This document shows, piece after piece, positions 1 to 10,389 of a stretch of DNA of 34,160 nucleotides. The notes beneath the pieces are model-generated. The model saw only the letters and a list, made by a program, of their open reading frames with translations. It did no database searches and was not told where the DNA came from. Source of the DNA: an uncultured Bacteroidales bacterium (GTDB lineage Bacteria; Bacteroidota; Bacteroidia; Bacteroidales; Muribaculaceae); the NCBI GenBank assembly GCA_947570265.1, contig CANOUR010000017.1, positions 1 to 34,160 of the forward strand, in the 5' to 3' direction. Both the position numbers and the translations under genes were made by a program. Every line of letters starts with the position of its first letter. Position 1 is the first letter of the stretch.

Positions 1-131
1 AAACAACCCCCGCTGCCCCCAAAGTCAGCCTATACAACAAAAGCAGCGGAGACCCGCCCAAGCGCCCCCACCTCATACCTCATCACTCAGACATCGTACC
101 TGTCTACGCGGCAGCTGCCCCCGCCGCCTAA
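1..131 (+). CDS. Partial 3' end of an unidentified gene (cut by window edge)
   Basis: Reading frame 3 is open from the window start to TAA at 129-131, giving about 42 codons rich in Pro and Ala with a basic His-containing middle (KRPHLIPHHSD). Third codon positions are mostly C, as in mutA just downstream, which is why this frame is preferred. The other two + frames are also open here because the stretch is GC-rich, so the choice is not certain. No family is recognised. If real, the gene ends about 70 bases before the mutA promoter. Confidence 0.35.
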   Translation, partial: TTPAAPKVSLYNKSSGDPPKRPHLIPHHSDIVPVYAAAAPAA

Positions 132-200
132 AGCGAAAACGGCAGCGAGAGCACATTGACATTTTTATCCTATTTTGCTGACCCGTAATGACGAAAAAAT

Positions 201-231
201 TTTGCGGAGTGAAAGTAGTTTGTTAATTTTG
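201..231 (+). promoter_or_regulatory. Bacteroidetes-type promoter of mutAB
   Basis: A -33 TTTG at 201-204 and a -7 TAATTTTG at 224-231 are separated by 19 bases, matching the TTG-N19-21-TAnnTTTG consensus of the Bacteroidetes primary sigma factor. The predicted transcription start is about 60 bases before the mutA ATG. Confidence 0.75.
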
Positions 232-299
232 TGGCGCGTGCGGCCTCCCGTGCGCAATGATGCTATGAACTATTGACAGAACATCACTTATATAATGCA

Positions 300-2156
300 A
301 TGACAGAAAAGAAAGAACGACTGTTTGACATGTTCCCGCCTGTTTCCACCGAGGAATGGCGGGCAAAGGTAGAGGCCGACCTCAAGGGCGCCCCCTTTGA
401 CAAGAAACTTGTCTGGAGAACCTCCGAAGGCTTTGATCTGCAGCCTATGTATCGTGCTGAGGACATCGAAGGGCTGAGTACTACCGACTCACTCCCCGGT
501 GAATATCCCTACATGCGTGGCACTCGCACCGACAATGATTGGCTTACACGTCAGGAAATCCTCGAGGAGGATGCTGCCGCTGCCAACGCTAAGGCGCTTG
601 AAGTGCTCGGCAAGGGTGTCAACTCACTCGGTTTCCGTGTGCAGGAACTCGACCGTGCCAAACTCGATCTGCTCCTCAAAGACATCAGCATCCCCGCGGT
701 AGAGATCAACTTCACATGCTGCCCCAAGTGCGCTCTGCCTTTGGCCGAGGCTCTCGTGGCATTCCTCAAGGAAAAAGGCTGGGACAAAGAGTTCCGCGGT
801 TCGATCGATTTCAACCCGATGCGCCGTCCTCTCCGTCACGGTGACGCATTCCCCGGCGACATCGCCGCTATGGCCGTCAAGCTCGTTGAGGCCGTCAAGG
901 ACGTTCCCGCTCTCAAGGTGCTCGCAGTCGACTCATTCATGCTCTCGAATGCAGGTGCGTATATCTATCAGGAACTCGGCTACGCCATGTCATGGGGCGC
1001 TGAGTGGATGGCCATGCTCACCGAGGCCGGTGTATGCCCCAATGAGGTTGCACGCCGCATCAAGTTCAACATGGGTGTCAGCTCAAACTACTTCATGGAA
1101 CTGGCCAAGTTCCGTGCTGCCCGCATGCTTTGGGCTCAGATCGCCCATGGATTCGGCGCATCTGAGGCCGATGCCAAGATGTCGGTTCACGCAATCACAT
1201 CGCGCTTCAATCAGACAATCTACGACGCCCACGTCAACCTCCTCCGCAGCCAGACCGAGGCTATGTCGGCTGCGCTCGCAGGTGTTGACTCCATCACAGT
1301 GACTCCTTTCGATGCTCCCTATCAGAAGCCCGATGACTTCTCGGAGCGCATCGCCCGCAACCAGCAGTTCCTTCTCAAGGAAGAAAGCCACCTCGACAAG
1401 GTGGTCGACCCCGCAGGCGGTTCTTACTATGTCGAGACCCTCACTGTCGCTATCGCTCGCGAGGCCTGGAAGCTCTTCCTCGCTGAAGAGGAAAAGGGTG
1501 GATTCCTTGCATGCATCAACAACGGATCTGTTCAGAAGACAATCCGCGAGGCAAGCGAGAAACGCCACACCGACGTAGCTCGTCGCAAAGAGATCCTGCT
1601 CGGTACAAACCAGTATCCCAACATCAACGAGACCGCCGATCAGAAGCTCGCTTGCGATGCCGGTGCCAACGCCTGCGGTTGCGGCCATGCCGAGGAAAAG
1701 AGCTGCGAAGGCGGACTGCCTAACGCTCGTGCGGCAAGCGATTTCGAAGCTCTTCGTCTTGCCACCGAACGCTCCGGCAAGCGTCCCCGCGTGTTCATGC
1801 TCACAATCGGCAACCTCGCAATGCGTCTGGCTCGTGCTCAGTTCTCGACCAACTTCTTCGGTTGCGCCGGCTACGAGATCATCGACAATATCGGTTTCGA
1901 CACGGTTCAGGCCGGTATCGACGCCGCAATCGAGAAAAAAGCCGACGTTGTCGTGCTCTGCTCGAGCGACGATGAATATGCTGCATTCGCTCCCGAGGCA
2001 TTCAAGGCTCTCGCTGGCCGCGCCGAGTTCGTAGTGGCCGGTGCTCCCGCATGTATGGACGAGCTCAAGGCTGCCGGAATCAACGATTTCATACATGTGC
2101 GTGTCAATGTTCTCGACACCCTGCGTGACTTCAACAACCGTCTCCTTGCCAAGTAA
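300..2156 (+). CDS. mutA: Methylmalonyl-CoA mutase, small subunit
   Basis: Non-catalytic partner of the adenosylcobalamin-dependent mutase that interconverts succinyl-CoA and methylmalonyl-CoA in the propionate pathway. The ATG at 300 gives 618 aa, a normal length for this subunit, and is preferred to the in-frame TTG at 273, which adds nine unconvincing residues. The N-terminal two thirds is the mutase TIM barrel ([27 protein letters not shown]). The C-terminal flavodoxin-like domain lacks the cobalamin motif DxHxxG, reading GNLAMRLAR at the equivalent place, which is expected for the small subunit. Between the domains is a Cys-rich stretch (C452, C459, C461, H463, C469) and in the barrel a CCPKC motif (C140, C141, C144). 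It lies 32 bases before mutB and is clearly co-transcribed. Long antisense open frames here are codon-bias shadows. Confidence 0.95.
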   Translation: MTEKKERLFDMFPPVSTEEWRAKVEADLKGAPFDKKLVWRTSEGFDLQPMYRAEDIEGLSTTDSLPGEYPYMRGTRTDNDWLTRQEILEEDAAAANAKALEVLGKGVNSLGFRVQELDRAKLDLLLKDISIPAVEINFTCCPKCALPLAEALVAFLKEKGWDKEFRGSIDFNPMRRPLRHGDAFPGDIAAMAVKLVEAVKDVPALKVLAVDSFMLSNAGAYIYQELGYAMSWGAEWMAMLTEAGVCPNEVARRIKFNMGVSSNYFMELAKFRAARMLWAQIAHGFGASEADAKMSVHAITSRFNQTIYDAHVNLLRSQTEAMSAALAGVDSITVTPFDAPYQKPDDFSERIARNQQFLLKEESHLDKVVDPAGGSYYVETLTVAIAREAWKLFLAEEEKGGFLACINNGSVQKTIREASEKRHTDVARRKEILLGTNQYPNINETADQKLACDAGANACGCGHAEEKSCEGGLPNARAASDFEALRLATERSGKRPRVFMLTIGNLAMRLARAQFSTNFFGCAGYEIIDNIGFDTVQAGIDAAIEKKADVVVLCSSDDEYAAFAPEAFKALAGRAEFVVAGAPACMDELKAAGINDFIHVRVNVLDTLRDFNNRLLAK

Positions 2157-2188
2157 GAGCAATCTTCACCTTATATAATACAATCGAA

Positions 2189-4327
<2,139 letters not shown>

Positions 4328-4332
4328 ACCAC

Positions 4333-4357
4333 ATGTGAACACCCTCTGTGTTCACAT
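4333..4357. terminator. Perfect 10-bp hairpin after mutB
   Basis: Arms 4333-4342 and 4348-4357 are perfect reverse complements around a 5-base loop, 5 bases after the mutB stop. There is no T-tract, so it may serve as a 3' stabiliser or part of a double terminator with the next hairpin. Confidence 0.5.
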
Positions 4358-4368
4358 CACATAGCATA

Positions 4369-4410
4369 GAGAAACGCGCCTACGTGTCATTCACGCAAGG
4401 CGCGTTTCTC
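4369..4410. terminator. Perfect 12-bp hairpin with nested inner stem, between convergent genes
   Basis: Arms 4369-4380 and 4399-4410 pair perfectly over 12 bases (GAGAAACGCGCC and its complement). The 18-base loop contains a second small stem, CGTG at 4383-4386 with CACG at 4392-4395. It lies between the converging mutB and DUF3108 genes, so it probably limits read-through in both directions, though neither side has a clear T-run. Confidence 0.6.
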
Positions 4411-4423
4411 GATATTAAGTATC

Positions 4424-5173
4424 CTACTGCAGTTCCACCCTCACCTGTCCTACAGGTAGTTTCCCGACGATGCGGAGCACCTTATGTTCATCAGATGTTG
4501 AAATCCAGGCCTCCATGTCATCGCTCGATTTTTTCTTACCGTCGGTTGTGAAAGTGAATCGCACCTTGTGCGAATCAACGGTTTGGCCGTTGCGCAGTTT
4601 CACACGCTCTTTCCCGGCATACGTAATGGTCACAGTCTCGCTTTTCGACCCCGAAAACACGGTCGATTTGCGTTTATCACCGGCTTTCATCCCATCAAGA
4701 TCAAGTGTGCGTATGTAGTAGAATATCGAAAGCATGTCGAACGCTTCCCCCGCTGTCTCCAGCTGCCGTTCCGATTTCGACATCTTTCCTTTCCTCACCC
4801 GAGTGAATTTGGCCGCACCGCTCGTCTTGTTCCCGCTGTGGCTGAAATCAATCTCATCAAGCATATATTTGCCATCCTCATGCGCGGCTTTCACATAACG
4901 CTTCGGTCGGAATCCGTCACGTGCCACCACCGAAGTAAGCGTGTCGCGCACGCGGTATATGCGGTCAGCCCACGGTTTTGACTTGGCCGTAAGTGTCATC
5001 ACATAGTCTTTGCCGCTGTTTCTCAACGTCAGTCTTGCGTCGCCTGCATCCTTGTGTATAAGCCCCCATTTGTATGTCACGACATAATTCAATGTCTCCT
5101 CCGGCATTGGCTTGGCGAAAACGACAGATATTGACGTTATAAGCATTGTGATGTAAAGCAGTGATTTTTTCAT
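4424..5173 (-). CDS. DUF3108 family exported protein
   Basis: 249 aa beginning with a Sec signal peptide (MKKSLLYITMLITSISVVFA, cleavage after the Ala), then one domain that resembles DUF3108: an all-beta periplasmic fold starting at LNYVVTYKWGLIHKDAG, with repeated strands each carrying KVR/KTL-type basic residues and ending in GQVRVELQ. The family has no firm enzymatic function; it is common in Bacteroidetes and Proteobacteria as a single-gene exported protein of the cell envelope. It is divergent from the downstream HEAT-like gene with 83 bases between starts, and convergent with mutB. The ATG at 5173 is the only sensible start for the signal peptide. Confidence 0.8.
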   Translation of the reverse strand: MKKSLLYITMLITSISVVFAKPMPEETLNYVVTYKWGLIHKDAGDARLTLRNSGKDYVMTLTAKSKPWADRIYRVRDTLTSVVARDGFRPKRYVKAAHEDGKYMLDEIDFSHSGNKTSGAAKFTRVRKGKMSKSERQLETAGEAFDMLSIFYYIRTLDLDGMKAGDKRKSTVFSGSKSETVTITYAGKERVKLRNGQTVDSHKVRFTFTTDGKKKSSDDMEAWISTSDEHKVLRIVGKLPVGQVRVELQ

Positions 5174-5244
5174 AAGTTGCGGATCAAAATAAGTCAGATC
5201 AAAATATTATAACGCCGCAACTGGCTCGAAAGTGTGAAAACTCG

Positions 5245-5252
5245 TAAATTTG
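5245..5252 (+). promoter_or_regulatory. -7 element TAAATTTG almost abutting the start codon
   Basis: A perfect TAnnTTTG match ends only 4 bases before the ATG at 5257. No good TTG is found at the expected -33 spacing. If used, transcription would begin at or next to the start codon, giving a leaderless or nearly leaderless mRNA. Confidence 0.5.
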
Positions 5253-5256
5253 CACC

Positions 5257-5802
5257 ATGACAACATCATTTTCCCCAATGCAGCAGATAAAGCGGCGCTT
5301 TTTCGCGTTGCGTAATGGAGTGGTGGCCGACACAATGCGTCGTGCCGGAGCACCATATCGTGTGGTATTCGGCCTCTCATTGCCGCAGGTCGCCGGCATT
5401 GCCGCTGAACATGGCCCCGATCCCGATATGGCACGCGAGCTATGGAAAAACGTCTCCACGCGTGAGAGCCTGTTGCTCGCCCCTATGCTCATGCCTCCCG
5501 AAGTGATTGGCATCGACGAGGCGATCGAGTGGGTGAGTGGAGCGCCAACGACCGAGGCTGTCGATGTTTTGTGCCTGAAGCTGCTTCGTCGTCTCGCATA
5601 CGCCCCCGAACTTATGCGGCGTCTTTTCTCATCTGCTTCTTCCATGGATCGGTATACAGCCCTGCGCCTTGCATTCAATCTATTGCCTGGCACCATTGAC
5701 GAAGCCGAGGCTATGGCTCGGGCAGAATCTCAGCAGTCAGATCCCCTGACAGCTTCAATATCCCGTCAGCTCCTCGACGAGATTGAGTTTCTGCGCGGAT
5801 AG
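5257..5802 (+). CDS. Small all-helical protein, DNA alkylation repair (AlkD/HEAT)-like
   Basis: 181 aa, soluble, without a signal peptide. The sequence is a run of amphipathic helices (QIKRRFFALRNGVVADTMRR; ARELWKNVSTRESLLLAPML; AIEWVSGAPTTEAVDVLCLK). The segment LWKNVSTRESLLLAPML followed by a short loop and a new helix resembles the HEAT-like repeats of AlkD-type DNA glycosylases, and short Bacteroidales proteins of this size are usually labelled DNA alkylation repair protein. Catalytic residues of AlkD cannot be confirmed by eye, so DNA repair activity is an inference. It is a single gene between a divergent DUF3108 gene and a convergent permease. Alternative: a structural HEAT-repeat adaptor. 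Confidence 0.6.
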   Translation: MTTSFSPMQQIKRRFFALRNGVVADTMRRAGAPYRVVFGLSLPQVAGIAAEHGPDPDMARELWKNVSTRESLLLAPMLMPPEVIGIDEAIEWVSGAPTTEAVDVLCLKLLRRLAYAPELMRRLFSSASSMDRYTALRLAFNLLPGTIDEAEAMARAESQQSDPLTASISRQLLDEIEFLRG

Positions 5803-5828
5803 TGTCACTTATAGTTTAAACAAAACAA

Positions 5829-5868
5829 CAGCAGGATGCCGTGGTCTGAAGCCGTCGGCATCCTGCTG
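5829..5868 (-). terminator. 13-bp hairpin between convergent genes, T-rich on the minus side
   Basis: Arms 5829-5841 and 5856-5868 are perfect complements with a 14-base loop. On the minus strand the stem is followed by TTGTTTTGTTT, so it best fits a terminator for the permease gene ending at 5901, though it can also stop + transcription from the HEAT-like gene. Confidence 0.75.
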
Positions 5869-5900
5869 GTTTATCTGCTGATCTGCTGTGCGTCGTGCCG

Positions 5901-6851
5901 TCAGGCAGTCGCTTTCATGGCGCTTTTGCGGCCGAGCCAGTCGCTGAGCCATACGCCTATCAAAATCAAGGCACATCCGGTGTAGCCTACGATTGTCACT
6001 TTCTCGCTCAATATCAGAGCCGATGCGACAAGTGTCACAACCGGTTGGAAATACAGGTAGTTCGATGCTTTCACCGTGCCCATCTTCTTGATGGCGATAC
6101 TCCATATCATGAATGCGAACACCGATGCAAATGCACTGAGGAATACAATGTTGCCCCAGACTGCCGGCCGCAGCAACACATCAAGCGACGCATGCTCGGG
6201 ATCCATTGGCAGGAAGGGAAGCGCCGTGATCACACCATAGAAAAATGTCTTGCGTGTAATGAAAGTTGCCGAATAAAAAGCGTTTAGACGGCGAAGCACC
6301 ACTGAATATATGGCGAATGTGAATGCAGCTCCAAGGGCAAGCAGGTCGCCGAACGGATTCATCTTGATGACGAAACTGCTGTTGAATATCACGCAGCCCA
6401 CGCCCAGGAATGCCACGAGTGAACCTCCGAGCACTCCGGCCGACGGACGTTCCGACTTGTAGAGTGCGCCCAGCAGAAGGGTCGTAAGCAGCGGAGATGT
6501 CGTGGTGATCAGCGAGACGTTGCTCACCAAAGTGTATTTAAGAGCGATGTTTTCAGCTATGAAATATATCGAGCCTCCGCACAGACCGCACACAAGGAAT
6601 AGCATCTCATCGCGCCAATTGTTGCTCATCAGTTTTTTGTGACACATGCACAATAGAAGTAGATATGCCAGACCGAATCGGTAGACATATATCTCAACGG
6701 CATTGAGTCCGTTGTCGAGCAACACTTTGGATGATACGAATGAGATGCCCCAGGCCACCATTGTCAAAACGGCGCCTACGTGACACCAAAACATTGACCG
6801 GTCTTTTGATGCGGAACCGGAGGCAGGGGATGCTGTGTTTGATGCAGCCAT
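5901..6851 (-). CDS. EamA-family (drug/metabolite transporter superfamily) permease
   Basis: 316 aa inner-membrane protein with about ten hydrophobic segments arranged as two EamA repeats. The first repeat begins at VGAVLTMVAWGISFVSSKVL and the second near NPFGDLLALGAAFTFAIYSV, each ending in the typical helix that replaces an earlier one (SLITTTSPLLTTLLLGAL; NYLYFQPVVTLVASALIL). The Ser/Ala-rich N-terminus (first about 18 residues) is cytoplasmic, and the C-terminus ends in basic residues after the last helix. Members export amino acids, metabolites or drugs; the substrate cannot be inferred. It is a monocistronic unit with its own promoter and terminator. Confidence 0.9.
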   Translation of the reverse strand: MAASNTASPASGSASKDRSMFWCHVGAVLTMVAWGISFVSSKVLLDNGLNAVEIYVYRFGLAYLLLLCMCHKKLMSNNWRDEMLFLVCGLCGGSIYFIAENIALKYTLVSNVSLITTTSPLLTTLLLGALYKSERPSAGVLGGSLVAFLGVGCVIFNSSFVIKMNPFGDLLALGAAFTFAIYSVVLRRLNAFYSATFITRKTFFYGVITALPFLPMDPEHASLDVLLRPAVWGNIVFLSAFASVFAFMIWSIAIKKMGTVKASNYLYFQPVVTLVASALILSEKVTIVGYTGCALILIGVWLSDWLGRKSAMKATA

Positions 6852-6885
6852 AAAGATATGCTTGTTTAAAATTTCTATCCGGTCA

Positions 6886-6915
6886 CAAAATTAGTTAATT
6901 TTTTCGGTCTGTCAA
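6886..6915 (-). promoter_or_regulatory. Promoter of the EamA permease
   Basis: On the minus strand TTG (6913-6915) is followed after 19 bases by TAATTTTG (6886-6893), about 35 bases before the start codon. This matches the Bacteroidetes consensus. Confidence 0.65.
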
Positions 6916-7021
6916 GCGATCTTATGCCTGCCGTTGTTCTAAATATGAGGTGTTTTTCAACATATTTTCACTTCACCGATGCAATACTGTGCGGCAATGA
7001 GGGCAAATGCAGCCAATTTGT

Positions 7022-7029
7022 TAAATTTG
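7022..7029 (+). promoter_or_regulatory. -7 element TAAATTTG upstream of the OmpA-type lipoprotein
   Basis: A perfect TAnnTTTG match lies 38 bases before the chosen ATG at 7068. No clear -33 TTG is seen at the usual distance. Its position favours the ATG at 7068 over the longer open frame that begins upstream at 6924. Confidence 0.5.
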
Positions 7030-7067
7030 CCGGGTATTTTAAGAAATATTCATTAAAACGTTTAAAG

Positions 7068-7766
7068 ATGAAAATCGTGAAATTATTTGGTGGCCTCGCG
7101 TTGGCCGCGTGTGTGCTTGTCTCGTCAAGCTGTAACATGAACAATACCGGCAAAGGCGCGCTCATTGGTGGCGGTGGCGGTGGAGCTATCGGCGCTGGCA
7201 TCGGCGCATTGATCGGTGGTGGTAAAGGTGCTGGCATCGGTTCGGCTATCGGAGCGGCAGTCGGTGCAGGTGCAGGTGCTCTGATCGGTCGCAAGATGGA
7301 TAAGCAGAAGCAGGAACTTCAGCAACAGTTGGCTGATGCGGCCACAGTGCAGACAGTGGAAGATCAGAATGGCCTTCAGGCTATCAAGGTGACGTTCAAC
7401 AGTGCCATCCTCTTCCCGACAAATGGCACAACTCTCAGCCAGAGCGCACGTAACGATCTGAGTCAGTTTGCCGCATCGCTGCGCAACAATCCCGATACCG
7501 ACGTGCAGATTGACGGCTACACCGACAACACTGGTACTTATGCCGTGAATGAACGGGTGGCCAACGGCCGTGCTGATGCCGTCAAGACATTCCTTGTCAA
7601 CAGTGGCGTGGCAGCCCAGCGTCTTACCGCCTATGGAATCCCCATGGCCGATTATGTCGCAAGCAACGACACTCCCGAAGGTCGTGCACAGAACCGCCGT
7701 GTCGAAATCTACATCACTGCCAATCAGCAGATGATACAGAAGGCCGAGGCTGGCACCCTGCAGTGA
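7068..7766 (+). CDS. OmpA-family lipoprotein with glycine-zipper segment (YiaD-like)
   Basis: 232 aa. The N-terminal signal MKIVKLFGGLALAACVLVSS leads to Cys22 (SSSC), the predicted lipidation site. Residues about 28-75 are a glycine-zipper region (GALIGGGGGGAIGAGIGALI and a second similar half), typical of membrane-inserting Gly-zipper domains. A short Q/K-rich linker precedes a C-terminal OmpA domain (about 105-220) with the peptidoglycan-binding signature DGYTDNTGTYAVNERVANGR and AQNRRVEI. It should anchor the outer membrane to the wall, and it sits next to the wall-synthesising PBP gene. The start is set by the signal peptide and the promoter; the in-frame extension up to 6924 lacks coding character. 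Confidence 0.93.
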   Translation: MKIVKLFGGLALAACVLVSSSCNMNNTGKGALIGGGGGGAIGAGIGALIGGGKGAGIGSAIGAAVGAGAGALIGRKMDKQKQELQQQLADAATVQTVEDQNGLQAIKVTFNSAILFPTNGTTLSQSARNDLSQFAASLRNNPDTDVQIDGYTDNTGTYAVNERVANGRADAVKTFLVNSGVAAQRLTAYGIPMADYVASNDTPEGRAQNRRVEIYITANQQMIQKAEAGTLQ

Positions 7767-7773
7767 TATAAAA

Positions 7774-7834
7774 AGTGGTGATACAAGGCGCAGTTACGGA
7801 GAATTTGCGTAATTTTGCGACCGGTATCACCACT
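7774..7834 (+). promoter_or_regulatory. 11-bp inverted repeat flanking the PBP promoter
   Basis: AGTGGTGATAC at 7774-7784 is perfectly complementary to GTATCACCACT at 7824-7834. The 39-base spacer contains the -7 element TAATTTTG at 7810-7817, and the right arm ends 5 bases before the PBP ATG at 7840. It could be a regulator operator pair, a cruciform, or a long-loop terminator for the preceding lipoprotein gene (the right arm is followed by ATTTTA). Confidence 0.55.
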
Positions 7835-7839
7835 ATTTT

Positions 7840-10236
7840 ATGACAAAAGACAACAATCAGTCAACACCTCCTCGCCGCCGTGGCCGCGGGCTTATAGTGA
7901 CTCTCTGGGTGGCTTTCGCCGCGTGTGTGGCGGGGGTATTCATGTTTTTCTTCCTCATATACAATGGCATTATCGGATACATGCCGCCTGTAGAGGAATT
8001 GAAAAATCCACACGATCGTTTTGCTTCGGTAATATATTCGGCTGACGGAAAAGAAATCGGCCGTTATTTCCGCAATACGGGCAACCGTGTCTACGCCGAC
8101 TTCGACGACATTTCGCAGCATGTGGTCGATGCGCTCATTGCCACAGAGGATGTCCGATTCAAGGATCATTCGGGTATCGATGCACGCGCTTTAGGTCGCG
8201 TATTCCTGCGCACGATCATCATGCAGCAGAAAAACGCCGGCGGTGGTTCAACCCTCACGCAGCAGCTTGCAAAACAGCTCTATTCGCCTGAAAGCTCCGG
8301 TTTGTTGTCACGAGCCATACAGAAACCGATCGAATGGATGATTGCTGTGAAGCTCGAGCGCTTTTATTCAAAGGAAGAGATCATCAAGATGTATCTCAAC
8401 CAGTTCGACTTTCTGTATAATGCGGTTGGCATAAAGAGCGCGGCATGGGTATATTTCGGCAAAGATCCTAAAGATCTCAACATTCAGGAAGCTGCCACGC
8501 TCGTTGGTATGGTGAAAAATCCCTCTTACTACAATCCCGTCCGCAAAAACGAGCGCACCCGTCAGCGCCGCAATGTGGTGTTTGAGCAGATGCACAAGGC
8601 GGGTTTGCTTACTCGTGCAGAGGTTGACTCACTTTCTGCACTCCCTCTCGAACTCAAATTCCACAGGGTTGACCATAAGGATGGTATAGCACCATACTTT
8701 CGCGAAGAGCTGCGCCGCATGCTCCGGGCAAAGAAACCTGAGCGTTCGGCCTACCGTGGTTGGGAATCGCAGAAATTTGTAGATGATTCAATCGCATGGG
8801 AGACCAATCCCTTATACGGCTGGATTGAGAAAAATCCCAAACCCGACGGCTCGAAATACGATATCTATGCCGATGGCCTTAAGATATACACGACTATCGA
8901 CAGCCGCATGCAGCAGTATGCCGAGGATGCGGTTGCCAAGCATATGGGTGGCTATCTCCAGCCGGCATTCTTCCGCGAAAAGCGTGGGTCGAAAAGCGCC
9001 CCTTACACGAGCGACCGACGCGAGCTATCTGAGATAAGATTGAACCATCTGCTGCGCAGCGCCATGCGCAACACCGACCGATATCGCATGATGGTGAAGG
9101 CCGGGGCGTCGCGCGGTGAGATAGAGCGGGCATTCAACACTCCGCGCGAGATGAAAGTGTTCAGCTACCGTGGAATGATTGATACGGTGATGACGCCGAT
9201 GGATTCTGTGCGGTATCACAAAAGTTTCCTCCGTTGCGGATTTATGGCTGTGGATCCCCGCAATGGTCATATAAAGGCATACGTCGGAGGCCCCGATTTC
9301 TCATTTTTCCAATATGACATGGTGTCTACTGGACGTCGCCAGATCGGATCGACGGTCAAGCCTTTCCTTTATGCCTATGCAATGGAAGAAGGTTACACAC
9401 CATGCGATGTGTTCCTTAACTCGCAACCGGTACTCACTGATGAGAACGGCAACGCTTGGGCCCCGCGCAACGCCGGCAAGTCGCGGGTCGGCGAAATGGT
9501 GGATCTGCGGTGGGCATTGACTACGTCAAACAACTGGATCTCTGCCCGGTTGATTTCAGCATTGTCTCCTGCCAGCCTCGCCCGCACGATGCACAACTTC
9601 GGCATCAACTCACATATCGATCCGGTGCTATCACTGTGTCTCGGCCCTAACGACGTGTCGGTGAAGGAAATGGCAGGCGCGTACACGGCATTCGCCAATA
9701 ATGGCATGCGTGTGGATCCCATGATGGTCACCGCTATTGCCGATGCCAACGGCAACATAATCTCTGAGTTCACCCCAAAACATACCGAGGTGCTCAGCGA
9801 GACGGCCTATTGGCGCATACTTTCGATGTTGCTAAATGTGGTGGACAGCGGTACGGCTCGTCGATTGCGTTCGACCTATGGACTTACTGCCCAGATGGGT
9901 GGCAAGACCGGCACAACCAACTACAATGCCGACGGTTGGTTTATGGGTTTCACTCCGCAGCTTGTAGCTGCTACGTGGGTAGGTGGCGACGAACGTTTCA
10001 TTCACTTCAACAACATGGGCTATGGTCAGGGTGCGGCGATGGCTTTGCCAATCTATGGACTGTTTATGAAGAAGGTCTATGCCGACCAGTCTTTGCCCTA
10101 CAGCCAGAGCGCGGTGTTTGAGTTCCCATCTGACGTCAATCTATGTCAGAAAGAGTATTTCGGCGACTATGCGGCCGAGCCGGTAGATGCCGACAACAAT
10201 GCCGAGGAACAGACCATCGACGATATATTTGATTGA
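7840..10236 (+). CDS. Class A penicillin-binding protein (bifunctional transglycosylase/transpeptidase, PBP1A type)
   Basis: 798 aa inner-membrane enzyme that polymerises lipid II into glycan strands and cross-links them. A basic cytoplasmic start (PPRRRGRG) precedes one transmembrane helix at about 18-45. The GT51 domain has the catalytic Glu103 in ATEDVRFKDHSGID and the GGGSTLTQQLAKQL motif near 135-147. The transpeptidase domain has all three active-site motifs: S504-T-V-K507, S563-N-N565 and K689-T-G691 (GGKTGTTNYNADGW). Between the domains is an insert of roughly 90 residues (around 370-460), basic and unlike E. coli PBP1A but usual in Bacteroidetes. The acidic C-terminal tail has no further domain. 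Likely transcribed from its own promoter and ends at a strong terminator. Confidence 0.96.
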   Translation: MTKDNNQSTPPRRRGRGLIVTLWVAFAACVAGVFMFFFLIYNGIIGYMPPVEELKNPHDRFASVIYSADGKEIGRYFRNTGNRVYADFDDISQHVVDALIATEDVRFKDHSGIDARALGRVFLRTIIMQQKNAGGGSTLTQQLAKQLYSPESSGLLSRAIQKPIEWMIAVKLERFYSKEEIIKMYLNQFDFLYNAVGIKSAAWVYFGKDPKDLNIQEAATLVGMVKNPSYYNPVRKNERTRQRRNVVFEQMHKAGLLTRAEVDSLSALPLELKFHRVDHKDGIAPYFREELRRMLRAKKPERSAYRGWESQKFVDDSIAWETNPLYGWIEKNPKPDGSKYDIYADGLKIYTTIDSRMQQYAEDAVAKHMGGYLQPAFFREKRGSKSAPYTSDRRELSEIRLNHLLRSAMRNTDRYRMMVKAGASRGEIERAFNTPREMKVFSYRGMIDTVMTPMDSVRYHKSFLRCGFMAVDPRNGHIKAYVGGPDFSFFQYDMVSTGRRQIGSTVKPFLYAYAMEEGYTPCDVFLNSQPVLTDENGNAWAPRNAGKSRVGEMVDLRWALTTSNNWISARLISALSPASLARTMHNFGINSHIDPVLSLCLGPNDVSVKEMAGAYTAFANNGMRVDPMMVTAIADANGNIISEFTPKHTEVLSETAYWRILSMLLNVVDSGTARRLRSTYGLTAQMGGKTGTTNYNADGWFMGFTPQLVAATWVGGDERFIHFNNMGYGQGAAMALPIYGLFMKKVYADQSLPYSQSAVFEFPSDVNLCQKEYFGDYAAEPVDADNNAEEQTIDDIFD

Positions 10237-10257
10237 GCAACTCCAAAATAATGTTAA

Positions 10258-10290
10258 AGAACCGCGCCGGTGCAACATCGGCGCGGTTTT
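10258..10290 (+). terminator. Rho-independent terminator of the PBP gene
   Basis: AACCGCGCCG (10260-10269) pairs perfectly with CGGCGCGGTT (10279-10288) around a 9-base loop and runs into TTTT. It is 21 bases after the stop codon. Confidence 0.9.
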
Positions 10291-10363
10291 CGCGTCATTT
10301 CTAAGTGTACTCATCGATCCATATTATTTGGACTTGGCTCTGTGAAGTTAAGGAAAAACTTGT

Positions 10364-10371
10364 TAACTTTG
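10364..10371 (+). promoter_or_regulatory. -7 element TAACTTTG for the envelope gene run
   Basis: A perfect TAnnTTTG lies 18 bases before the ATG at 10390. It overlaps the right arm of a 7-bp inverted repeat (AAGTTAA at 10345-10351, TTAACTT at 10363-10369). The -33 region is poorly conserved. Confidence 0.5.
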
Positions 10372-10389
10372 CATCTTGAATAATTATGA

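Noticed and set aside
1083-2162. Long open frame antisense to mutA (359 codons)
   Set aside because: It mirrors the strong codon bias of mutA (few TTA, CTA, TCA codons), has no domain-like sequence and no promoter; a similar 332-codon shadow lies opposite mutB at 2585-3583.
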